A DNA stretch of 6,907 bases from an uncultured Selenomonas sp. (GCA_937981305.1 CALJPB010000297.1:1-6907), one strand, 5' to 3'; shown: positions 1 to 5,092, counted from the first letter of the stretch. Numbers and translations are program-made. Notes: generated from the letters alone by a model not told the origin.

Positions 1-1
1 C

Positions 2-613
2 GCGATCGTTCTTGATCGTGAGTTCTCGGGTGCAGAGGTCAGCTTTGGCAATGCTGTGAAGGCAACGGTTCAGGCTGGTCGCGCAAGCTTTGACAAGGTC
101 AGTGATACGCCGAACTATCAGGGGCTCAGCCTCCACTATGAGAATGACAACCTCGTTGTTGGTGCCGGCTATCATCGCCTCAGCTCGGACAACCTCTCCG
201 GCGGCGACCTTCCGACGCTGAAGAACGGCAAGACGACGGCAAATGTCTGGGAGGTCAACGGCGGCTATCACTTCGATAAGAACGTCGCTCTGACGGGCGC
301 TTATGCGTACAACAACGATGCGCAGGGCTCCAAGAAGTCCGGTCAGGTCTCGCTCGAGTACAAGGGCGCGGATCGCTATGACAAGGGTTCCTGGGGTGCA
401 TATGTCTCCTACCGTCACCTCGGCGGCGCATCGTATGCGCCAACGACCGATGGCGTACAGAATCGTACGAAGGGCGTTGAGCTCGGCACTGCATACACGC
501 CGTTCAAGAACATCATCCTCTCCGCGAAGTACTTCAACGGCAAGGTCCTTGACAAGAGTGATAACAATGACAAGGTTTCGAAGCTCTTCGGCCGCGTTGA
601 GTTCCTGTTCTAA
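2..613 (+). CDS. OmpM-like outer-membrane beta-barrel protein, C-terminal part (5' truncated)
   Basis: The reading frame is open from the window edge, so the N-terminus (where Negativicutes OmpM-type proteins carry a signal peptide and an SLH domain that tethers the outer membrane to peptidoglycan) lies outside. About 203 residues are visible. They show the alternating pattern of amphipathic beta strands joined by polar, Gly/Asn/Asp-rich turns, for example GGYHFDKNVALTGAYAYN and GAYVSYRHLGG. The protein ends FGRVEFLF, an aromatic-terminated last strand typical of outer-membrane barrels recognised by the BAM machinery. A GTG at 56 is internal and not a real start. Codon use is strongly biased, as in abundant proteins. 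Likely role: general porin and envelope-tethering protein. The barrel assignment is fairly firm; the OmpM identity is inferred from the organism type and would need the upstream SLH domain to confirm it. Confidence 0.75.
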   Translation, partial: AIVLDREFSGAEVSFGNAVKATVQAGRASFDKVSDTPNYQGLSLHYENDNLVVGAGYHRLSSDNLSGGDLPTLKNGKTTANVWEVNGGYHFDKNVALTGAYAYNNDAQGSKKSGQVSLEYKGADRYDKGSWGAYVSYRHLGGASYAPTTDGVQNRTKGVELGTAYTPFKNIILSAKYFNGKVLDKSDNNDKVSKLFGRVEFLF

Positions 614-631
614 GAGACTCTCGTCACACAC

Positions 632-682
632 TGCGGCACTCGCCGCATAACGAAATCCCCCTCCATACGGAGGGGGATTTTT
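632..682 (+). terminator. Intrinsic terminator of the barrel gene, preceded by a small hairpin
   Basis: A 12-bp perfect stem (653-664 with 669-680) closes a 4-base ATAC loop and runs into five Ts (678-682). The stem is AAATCCCCCTCC against GGAGGGGGATTT, so flanking A and T runs could let it act in both directions, which would also stop the convergent transcript from 700-2154. Just upstream, TGCGGC (632-637) pairs with GCCGCA (642-647) around ACTC, giving a second short hairpin in the 3' untranslated region, possibly stabilising the mRNA. Confidence 0.92.
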
Positions 683-699
683 GGTGTGTAAGGATATAT

Positions 700-1254
700 C
701 TAAAACAGCTCTTCTAGTTGGTTCTCATGTTCTCTGTAGAAGTTTTCCAACCACTCCATTCCATAGGCATAACTAAAGCCTTCAAGAAGCATGGAGAAAT
801 CCATCTGAGAAAATCCTTGCTGTCGAAATTGCTCAAAAAGTTCAAATGGGTCTTTGAAGTCCTCATGTTGTATGATCAGTCCAATGTCCTTTAGATCCTG
901 CTCTCTTCCACTTTCGAGCTTCATTCCCAATAAGTAATCAATGGGAACTGCTCTTACAATCAAATTGCTGAACTCGTATAATGTGTCGCAAATGCTTTCG
1001 GGAGGAGAGATATTCATGTTTGCAACGCTGTTGTTCAGCCATAGTTCGTCTGTGTTGATATGGTGTTTTTCACCGATACGCGCAATAATTTCCCGTAGTT
1101 TTTGATTTTCCTGATAGAATGCGTCGATGTCCTGCGTGGCACGCAGTCCGTGGTGTTCGAGCACGAAGCCGCCAACACAGATGATGGATAGTTTTATTTG
1201 ATTTTCTGCAAGGGCTATGTTCAGCTCCTCAAACAATTTCTGTGGATGAACCAT
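700..1254 (-). CDS. DUF6036-like nucleotidyltransferase (AbiEii-type fold)
   Basis: 184 aa, soluble, no signal peptide. The N-terminal part has the core of the MNT/AbiEii nucleotidyltransferase fold: VGG at residues 27-29, then RATQDID at 38-44, where D42 and D44 would be the paired metal-binding acidic residues. Further on, GMKLESGREQDLKDI (110-124) matches the Lys/Arg...D..DI segment common in this superfamily (K112, R117, D120, D123). The catalytic set looks intact. Proteins of this family often act as nucleotidyltransferase toxins or partners in toxin-antitoxin-like pairs, but the exact substrate is unknown. The start ATG lies 26 bases inside the upstream 100-aa gene and has GGAG about 10 bases ahead, so the two are probably translationally coupled. 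It is the last gene of the cassette and is AT-rich (a 60-base sample is about 42% GC), unlike the flanking core genes. Family name is from pattern memory; superfamily is more certain than the DUF number. Confidence 0.72.
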   Translation of the reverse strand: MVHPQKLFEELNIALAENQIKLSIICVGGFVLEHHGLRATQDIDAFYQENQKLREIIARIGEKHHINTDELWLNNSVANMNISPPESICDTLYEFSNLIVRAVPIDYLLGMKLESGREQDLKDIGLIIQHEDFKDPFELFEQFRQQGFSQMDFSMLLEGFSYAYGMEWLENFYREHENQLEELF

Positions 1255-1531
1255 TGCGATATTTCTCCATCAATGCCTTGATATTCTTCAACTTTGCCGG
1301 GCGGTTCAGCGATAGGATGTGTTCATGTGTGGGTGAACCCTTTTGCATGGCGTATTTCAGTGAAATCTTTTGAAAGTTGCTCAGCTCGGCTGCCTGTAAA
1401 AGTCGCTCAAGATCGTGTGCGGTCAACATGATTTCGTCCTCGCGTATGACCTTTCGGAGATAGCGAAACCAGTGTGAGCCGTTGTATTTTGAGCAGATTG
1501 CTGCGTTGATGATGTAGGTGTACCAGTCCAT
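1229..1531 (-). CDS. Unrecognised 100-aa protein paired with the nucleotidyltransferase
   Basis: I do not recognise a family. The protein is small, mostly helical in appearance and basic towards the C-terminus (RPAKLKNIKALMEKYRNG), with no membrane segment. Its start is supported by context: the PIN gene stop TGA is followed by a single C and then this ATG, a classic coupled arrangement. Its 3' end overlaps the nucleotidyltransferase start by 26 bases. This position, a small gene directly ahead of and overlapping an AbiEii-like enzyme, is what an antitoxin or cognate partner would show; that role is inference only. A second in-frame ATG at 1429, preceded by GAGG at 8 bases, would give a 66-aa form beginning MLTAHDLERLLQ; either or both starts may be used. 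The existence of the gene is supported by overlap and operon position rather than by homology. Confidence 0.6.
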   Translation of the reverse strand: MDWYTYIINAAICSKYNGSHWFRYLRKVIREDEIMLTAHDLERLLQAAELSNFQKISLKYAMQKGSPTHEHILSLNRPAKLKNIKALMEKYRNGSSTEIV

Positions 1532-1532
1532 G

Positions 1533-1949
1533 TCATAGTTCCATTCGTTCTATCAGCTCCGGTGGTGTAAGAATGGGGATGTCGAACCCTGTAAAGCCTT
1601 TTATATCGCGCGTGACAACAACGTCGCAGTGAATCGACTTGGCGCAGACGGCAGCGAGACAGTCCTCAAAATCGGAAGCTCTATGAGAAAGGGCTTCTGC
1701 GATGTGACTGCTCGTCACATCAGCGACATGAACAATCGTAAGGAGCCGTTCGATTGCCTGATAGCTTCGTTCATTATCATGCAATTGTTTGTGAACGAGA
1801 TAGAAGATGTCTGTGATGCAAGAGGCTGTTGTAAAACCTTCGATAATACCGGTTTCGCAGCGTTTCAGAACCTCTGCGGACGCTTCGATGAACGGTGCAC
1901 GGTCGAGCAGCACGTCGAGAATGATGTTTGTATCACAAAGAATTCTCAT
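1533..1949 (-). CDS. PIN-domain toxin (VapC-like ribonuclease, PIN_3 type)
   Basis: 138 aa, the usual size for a single PIN domain. The acidic active-site residues are in place: D6 in LCDTNIILD, D47 in TDIFY (possible), D93 and D96 in SDFEDCLAA, and D115 in VVTRDIKGF. This combination, especially DTNIILDVLLDR near the start and DFED with VVTRD later, is typical of PIN_3-type toxins that cleave RNA in a metal-dependent way. The start overlaps the end of the antitoxin gene by 17 bases, the standard antitoxin-toxin order and coupling. The stop is one base from the next gene, which places the PIN toxin in the same message as the 100-aa protein and the nucleotidyltransferase. No disruption is seen, so it is probably active. 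The RNA target cannot be read from sequence. Confidence 0.88.
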   Translation of the reverse strand: MRILCDTNIILDVLLDRAPFIEASAEVLKRCETGIIEGFTTASCITDIFYLVHKQLHDNERSYQAIERLLTIVHVADVTSSHIAEALSHRASDFEDCLAAVCAKSIHCDVVVTRDIKGFTGFDIPILTPPELIERMEL

Positions 1950-2154
1950 AGCGTGCCCGCCTCTCTTCGCGTATGTTTTTCGTCGTTGTATCGACTCCCT
2001 TCAGCAGTCCCCGCAGAGAGTCGACGGCACTTGTCTTTGGGGCGGTCATCTGTGCAATGGGCTTTCCGTCTGCTGTGATAAAAATGTCTTCGTGGTGTAC
2101 CATTGCAAGGTATTTATCCATATTTGCATGAAAATCTGCTGTTGTAACAAACAT
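1933..2154 (-). CDS. Phd/YefM-like antitoxin of the PIN toxin
   Basis: 73 aa. The N-terminal half fits the Phd/YefM DNA-binding fold: TTADFHANMDKYLAMV followed by the hallmark beta segment EDIFITADGKPIAQMT (about residues 22-37). The C-terminal tail, DSLRGLLKG then IREERRARYE, matches the segment that in related antitoxins is disordered until it wraps round the toxin. The start at 2154 has an ideal ribosome site, AAGGAGA at 2161-2167, six bases away. It is first in the cassette and overlaps the PIN gene by 17 bases. Such antitoxins usually repress their own promoter by binding palindromes; an 18-bp perfect palindrome lies 54 bases upstream (2208-2225). It is expected to neutralise the PIN toxin directly. 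Confidence 0.87.
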   Translation of the reverse strand: MFVTTADFHANMDKYLAMVHHEDIFITADGKPIAQMTAPKTSAVDSLRGLLKGVDTTTKNIREERRARYENSL

Positions 2155-2168
2155 ATAGATTCTCCTTA

Positions 2169-2205
2169 AAAAGCCCGTCGCACGAGTTCCATGCGGCGGG
2201 CTTTT
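2169..2205 (-). terminator. Intrinsic terminator of the FliD-like/YjfB transcript, next to the antitoxin RBS
   Basis: Read on the minus strand, AAAAGCCCGCCGCA pairs with TGCGACGGGCTTTT (14 bp with one G-U) around a 9-base loop (2183-2191), then five Ts (2172-2168). The T-run is followed directly by the AAGGAG of the antitoxin ribosome site at 2161-2167. This ends the yjfB transcript and leaves no room for a conventional promoter between terminator and antitoxin gene. Confidence 0.88.
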
Positions 2206-2207
2206 CC

Positions 2208-2225
2208 ATATTTACGCGTAAATAT
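2208..2225. promoter_or_regulatory. 18-bp perfect palindrome, candidate operator
   Basis: ATATTTACGCGTAAATAT is self-complementary over all 18 bases. It covers the stop codon of the yjfB-like gene (2212-2214) and lies just ahead of the terminator, 54 bases upstream of the antitoxin start. An AT-rich palindrome with a CG core is a plausible target for a Phd-type repressor controlling the toxin-antitoxin operon. Its AT-richness could also include a -10-like element (TAAATA on the minus strand at 2214-2209), but I see no good -35. The operator role is inference. Confidence 0.45.
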
Positions 2226-2397
2226 CGACGCTGTTTCCGAGGCTCGGGTCGAGACTGGCGGTGGTCTCCTCGATGAGTTCGAGGGCATCCTTGCCGGAGT
2301 CCATTGCCAGCTTTGCGACGGCGATGCCGAGGCTCTGCTGCGTCTGCATCTGGTGCATTCCGACGGACATCTGTGCAATATCCATTGTGAGATCCAT
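2212..2397 (-). CDS. YjfB-like putative motility protein
   Basis: 61 aa, close to the small size of the YjfB family. The sequence MDIAQMSVGMHQMQTQQSLGIAVAKLAMDSGKDALELIE matches the family pattern: a short helix MDIAxxS, Gln/Met-rich centre, then a V-x-K-xAMD segment. The family is annotated as putative motility protein and occurs beside flagellar genes; its molecular role is unclear. I chose the ATG at 2397 because AAGGAG (2404-2409) sits six bases ahead. The longer start at 2415 would place this ribosome site inside the coding region. The stop of the upstream FliD-like gene (2408-2410) overlaps the ribosome site, so the two genes are one operon and probably coupled. Transcription ends at the terminator just downstream. 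Confidence 0.78.
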   Translation of the reverse strand: MDLTMDIAQMSVGMHQMQTQQSLGIAVAKLAMDSGKDALELIEETTASLDPSLGNSVDIYA

Positions 2398-2407
2398 GAT
2401 ATTCTCC

Positions 2408-3238
2408 TTAAACATAGATGCTGAACAGGTTCAGCATATTGGAGTAACGCTGCATGGTGGGCAGAGATCTGCCGTTGAGCATGTTCGCTGCGTAGTTCAG
2501 TTGGCTGCCGATCGCCTGCTCCATCGAGGGGATGACGCGGCTGCTCGCCGACTGTGCATACTGTGCGTGACGGTCGGCACGCCCTGCGAGTCCTCCCTGC
2601 CCGAGGATCGCCTCGGACTGTGCGGGAGAGTCGGTGAGGGCGCGGGCGAGGCGGCTCTCATTGACGCTCATCTTGCCGGTCTTGGCATCGACGCTGATGC
2701 CCATCTTGGCATAGGAGTCCGCCTTGTAGGTGGTGTCGGAGAAGTCGGCAGCGAGCTGCTGCACGCCCTTGCCGAGGCTCTTGTTGCTCTGTAGGAAGTC
2801 GCTTGTCTCGTTGTACTCCTTCACGAGATCCTGGACGTTGCTGATGGCGGCTTTGAGCTTGTCGCTGTAGGTCTTGGAGCCGTCGGCATTCGTCTGGATG
2901 TCGGCGCTGCTCAGCTGGAAGTCGGTACGGGCGAGTGTGCCCGCCGCCTTGCGGAGATCCTTCATGTTCGTGTCGTACTCGGCATGAAAGCGCGTGCTGG
3001 TTTCGGTGTAGGATTTGCGCAGGTTGCGCGCCTGATTGGCGATGTCCATGATGGAGCGCAGTTCCTGTGCGCTCGACTCCTGTCCGCGATACTGTGCGGA
3101 GTAGAGGCTGCCGCTGCGCCGGCTGCGGCTGTGCGCATCGCCGAAGAGTGCCGCGGTTGCGTCCGTGCGTGAGTTGTTGGCGTAGAGCGAGCTGTAGATG
3201 GTGCGTGCCGCGCCGGTCATCTGCGATATGGTTGCCAT
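2408..3238 (-). CDS. Short FliD-C-like flagellar protein
   Basis: 276 aa, without signal peptide or membrane segment. Residues about 125-250 resemble the C-terminal half of the flagellar cap protein FliD: SNVQDLVKEYNETSDFLQ (133-150), then YAKMGISVDAKTGKMSVNES (176-195) followed by an L..AL..SPAQ segment, and a Gln/Asn/Met-rich helical end suited to coiled-coil packing. The first 110 residues are helical and do not look like a FliD N-terminal domain, and the protein is much shorter than normal FliD (usually above 400 aa). It is therefore probably not the main cap but a related, Negativicutes-type motility protein. The start at 3238 follows AAGGGGG by seven bases; an in-frame ATG at 3256 lies upstream of that site and is less likely. 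It is co-transcribed with the yjfB-like gene. The same frame stays open far upstream, antisense to mtaB, but that extension is non-coding. Confidence 0.7.
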   Translation of the reverse strand: MATISQMTGAARTIYSSLYANNSRTDATAALFGDAHSRSRRSGSLYSAQYRGQESSAQELRSIMDIANQARNLRKSYTETSTRFHAEYDTNMKDLRKAAGTLARTDFQLSSADIQTNADGSKTYSDKLKAAISNVQDLVKEYNETSDFLQSNKSLGKGVQQLAADFSDTTYKADSYAKMGISVDAKTGKMSVNESRLARALTDSPAQSEAILGQGGLAGRADRHAQYAQSASSRVIPSMEQAIGSQLNYAANMLNGRSLPTMQRYSNMLNLFSIYV

Positions 3239-3296
3239 GTATGTTCCCCCTTCCATGGTGATGGCGTTCGTGTTGTGGGAATAATTTCCTATGTAT

Positions 3297-3324
3297 ATTA
3301 TATCGTTTTTTGTGGAAATGTCAT
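3297..3324 (-). promoter_or_regulatory. Sigma-70 promoter of the FliD-like/yjfB operon
   Basis: On the minus strand, ATGACA (3324-3319, five of six to TTGACA) is followed by a 16-base spacer and a perfect TATAAT (3302-3297). Transcription would start near 3290, giving a leader of about 50 bases before the start codon at 3238. No sigma-28-type motif (TAAA with GCCGATAA) was found, so this motility-like operon seems to use the housekeeping sigma factor. Confidence 0.7.
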
Positions 3325-3364
3325 TAGTTTCGGGAGAAAAATTTAGGATTCGAGAGAAGATTTG

Positions 3365-3373
3365 TGGTAGAAT
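3365..3373 (+). promoter_or_regulatory. Candidate extended -10 promoter for mtaB
   Basis: TGgTAGAAT is an extended -10 element. There is no convincing -35 at the right distance, which is tolerated for extended -10 promoters. If used, transcription starts near 3380 and the mtaB message carries a leader of about 180 bases that contains the whole GC-rich hairpin element. It is divergent from the FliD-like promoter, with the two -10 boxes about 66 bases apart. Confidence 0.4.
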
Positions 3374-3390
3374 AGGAAAATATTTGGAGC

Positions 3391-3510
3391 GCCCCCACCG
3401 GCTCGCAGACTCGCCACCTCCCCCGTAGCGACGGGGGAGGCTAATATGCCGTGATGGAAAAGCCTCCCCTGCCACAGCGGGGGAGGGGGACCGCGAAGCG
3501 GTGGAAGGGG
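3391..3510. repeat. GC-rich inverted repeat element with three hairpins
   Basis: Two diverged copies of one unit face each other. Left arm: GCCCCCACCGGCTCGC, then a 10-bp perfect stem CCTCCCCCGT/ACGGGGGAGG with loop AGCG (3417-3440). Right arm, inverted: CCTCCCCTGC/GCGGGGGAGG stem with one G-U and loop CACA (3463-3486 core), then ACCGC-GAA-GCGGT (3490-3502) and GGAAGGGGC. The right arm read backwards follows the same order as the left one (GCCCC, CACCGC, stem, GGC). Structured GC-rich intergenic repeats of this style occur in many copies in Firmicutes genomes; copy number here cannot be judged from one window. The rest of the interval 3239-3562 holds only the two promoters and ribosome sites described separately. 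Confidence 0.65.
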
Positions 3511-3562
3511 CGAAAGGGAAAAGCATCGAGTTTGGTGTATGACGATAAAAAGGGGCTTTGGC

Positions 3563-4855
3563 GTGAAGGCTGCATTTATGACGCTCGGGTGCAAGGTGAA
3601 CCAGTTCGAGACGGAGACGATGGAGGGGCTGTTTCGCGCACGGGGCTACGAGGTGGTGCCGTTCGAGGAGCGGGCGGATGTCTATGTCGTCAATACGTGC
3701 TCGGTGACGCATCTGAGCGACCGCAAGTCGCGTCAGCTGATCCGCCGCGCAGCGCGGACGAATCCTGCGGCGTGCATTGCGGTGACGGGCTGCTATGCGC
3801 AGGTCGCACCCGAGGAGATCCGTGCGCTCGAAGGGGTGCGTGTGGTGCTCGGGACGAAGGAGCGTGCGCGTATTGTGGACTATGTGGAGGATGCGCTCCG
3901 CGCGGATACGGGGGCGGTCGGTACGATCACGGACATCATGCAGGCGCGTGTGTTCGAGGATATCCCGCTGCACGCGCTGCCGCACCGCACGCGTGCGTTC
4001 CTGAAGATCGAGGACGGCTGTCAGAATTTCTGTACGTTTTGTATCATCCCGTATGCGCGTGGCCCTGTGAAGTCGCGTGCGCTCTCTGCGGTGGCACGTG
4101 AGATGCGTCTCCTCGTCGATGCAGGCTTTCATGAGGTGGTGCTGACGGGGATTCATCTTGGCGCGTACGGCATTGATCTCCCCACACATCCGACGCTCGC
4201 GGATGCGTGCCGTACGGCACTGGCAGAGGAGGGGCTGCGCCGGCTGCGGCTCGGCTCGTTGGAGTCGGTGGAGCTGTCGGCGGAGCTTCTGGAACTGATG
4301 CGGACGGAGACGCGCTTTGCGGCGCATCTGCATCTGCCGCTGCAGGCGGGGTGCGATTCGGTACTGCGGGCGATGAACCGCCCCTATACGACGGAGCAGT
4401 TCGCGCAGCTCGTTGCGGATGTGCGTGCGGCGGTGCCGGGGGTGGCGGTCTCGACGGACATCATTGTGGGGTTCCCGGGAGAGACGGAGGAGGACTTCGC
4501 AGCGGGGATGGACTTCGTGCGGCAGATGGGCTTTGCGCGGATGCACGTGTTCCCGTACTCGGCGCGGCGCGGAACGCCTGCGGCGCGGCGCACGGATCAG
4601 GTGCCGCCGCCGGTGCGCAGGGAGCGTGCGGCGCGGATGCAGGCGCTTGCGGAGGAGATGGCGGAGGCGTATCACCGCTCCATGCTCGGGGCGGTGGCGG
4701 AGGTGCTGTTCGAGACGCGTGCGGACGGAGTGACGGACGGGCTGACGGAGACGTATGTGCGCGTCTATACGGATGCGCCCGTCGTGCGCGGGGAGATCGT
4801 ACCCGTGCGGCTGACGCATCTGTATCGGGACGGGATTTGGGGGGAGATGGTGTGA
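3563..4855 (+). CDS. mtaB: tRNA t6A37 methylthiotransferase MtaB
   Basis: 430 aa, a normal length for the family. It converts N6-threonylcarbamoyladenosine at position 37 of ANN-decoding tRNAs to the 2-methylthio form, using S-adenosylmethionine and two [4Fe-4S] clusters. The N-terminal UPF0004 domain has its three cysteines (C10 in TLGCKVNQFET, C46 in NTCSVT, C77 in TGCYAQ), which hold the auxiliary cluster. The radical SAM CxxxCxxC is CQNFCTFC (C153, C157, C160), followed by TGIHLGAYG and, near residue 300, GFPGETEEDF. A TRAM-like RNA-binding domain forms roughly the last 65 residues. The opening MKAAFMTLGCKVNQFE pattern and AAGGGG seven bases ahead favour the GTG start at 3563 over the ATG at 3539, which has no good ribosome site. 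The KVNQFETE signature separates it from MiaB and RimO. Very GC-rich, as expected of a core gene here. Confidence 0.93.
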   Translation: MKAAFMTLGCKVNQFETETMEGLFRARGYEVVPFEERADVYVVNTCSVTHLSDRKSRQLIRRAARTNPAACIAVTGCYAQVAPEEIRALEGVRVVLGTKERARIVDYVEDALRADTGAVGTITDIMQARVFEDIPLHALPHRTRAFLKIEDGCQNFCTFCIIPYARGPVKSRALSAVAREMRLLVDAGFHEVVLTGIHLGAYGIDLPTHPTLADACRTALAEEGLRRLRLGSLESVELSAELLELMRTETRFAAHLHLPLQAGCDSVLRAMNRPYTTEQFAQLVADVRAAVPGVAVSTDIIVGFPGETEEDFAAGMDFVRQMGFARMHVFPYSARRGTPAARRTDQVPPPVRRERAARMQALAEEMAEAYHRSMLGAVAEVLFETRADGVTDGLTETYVRVYTDAPVVRGEIVPVRLTHLYRDGIWGEMV

Positions 4856-4880
4856 CAATCTGTCCTGCCGCAGTGGAGAA

Positions 4881-4910
4881 GGGAGATTTTGAGAAAAAAA
4901 GAAAATCCCC
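4881..4910. repeat. Small inverted repeat between mtaB and the tRNA promoter
   Basis: GGG-A-GATTTT (4881-4890) pairs with AAAATC-CCC (4902-4910) around an A-rich 11-base loop, with one bulged A. It lies directly against the -35 box of the tRNA promoter. No T-run follows on the plus strand, so it is at best a weak end for mtaB transcription; an alternative weak stem using 4857-4866 and 4881-4888 is also possible. Confidence 0.35.
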
Positions 4911-4942
4911 TTGACATACACCTCCATATCTGTTATTATAAT
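4911..4942 (+). promoter_or_regulatory. Promoter of tRNA-Arg
   Basis: Perfect TTGACA (4911-4916), 17-base spacer, then TATTAT (4934-4939). A perfect TATAAT overlaps it at 4937-4942 but at a 20-base spacing. The start of transcription would fall about 4946-4950, leaving roughly 10 bases of 5' leader before the mature tRNA end at 4960. A consensus-like promoter fits a stable RNA gene. Confidence 0.88.
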
Positions 4943-4959
4943 CAAGTCGCAAGACACGT

Positions 4960-5037
4960 GACTCAGTAGCTCAGCTGGATTAGAGTATTTGACTACGAAT
5001 CAAAGGGTCGGGGGTTCGAATCCCTCCTGGGTCACCA
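4960..5037 (+). tRNA. tRNA-Arg (anticodon ACG), CCA encoded
   Basis: A full cloverleaf can be drawn. Acceptor stem GACTCAG pairs with CTGGGTC (one U-G), discriminator A, encoded CCA at 5035-5037. TA at positions 8-9, D stem GCTC/GAGT, anticodon stem TTTGA/TCAAA with loop CTACGAA giving anticodon ACG at 4995-4997, variable loop GGGTC, T stem GGGGG/CCCTC with loop TTCGAAT. A34 should be deaminated to inosine so that the tRNA reads CGU, CGC and CGA, the main Arg codons in these genes. At 78 bases it has one more D-loop base (AGCTGGATTA) than the Escherichia coli equivalent. Confidence 0.96.
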
Positions 5038-5050
5038 TTTTGGACATATA

Positions 5051-5076
5051 ACGTCGACGGTGGTCGGCGTTTTTTT
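5051..5076 (+). terminator. Intrinsic terminator of tRNA-Arg
   Basis: An 8-bp stem, ACGTCGAC (5051-5058) with GTCGGCGT (5063-5070, one G-U), closes a GGTG loop and continues into seven Ts (5070-5076). With the promoter at 4911 it makes the tRNA a single-gene transcription unit. Confidence 0.87.
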
Positions 5077-5092
5077 GTGTGCGAATTTATCT

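Noticed and set aside
1629..2169. Plus-strand frames opposite the PIN and antitoxin genes
   Set aside because: The minus-strand PIN active-site motifs and Phd pattern are convincing; the plus frames have Cys- and Ser-rich, domain-free translations.
2398..2415. Longer start for the YjfB-like gene at 2415
   Set aside because: The extra residues would be encoded by the ribosome site itself; the ATG at 2397 is ideally spaced from AAGGAG.
3417..3440. Perfect GC-rich hairpin as a terminator
   Set aside because: No T-run follows on either strand, and it is one part of a larger repeated unit.
3391..3510. CRISPR-like repeats
   Set aside because: Only two inverted, diverged units without regular spacers; no cas genes in the window.
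4207..4914. Plus-strand 235-aa frame inside mtaB
   Set aside because: Gly/Ala-rich translation in another frame of a conserved gene; no ribosome site or recognisable domain.
3239..4957. Long minus-strand extension of the FliD-like frame (849-aa open frame in total)
   Set aside because: It lies antisense to mtaB and gives Arg/His-rich low-complexity translation typical of a GC-rich shadow frame. The real start at 3238 has its own ribosome site and promoter.
4960..5037. tRNA as an integration site of a mobile element
   Set aside because: No integrase gene and no repeat of the tRNA 3' end elsewhere in the window.
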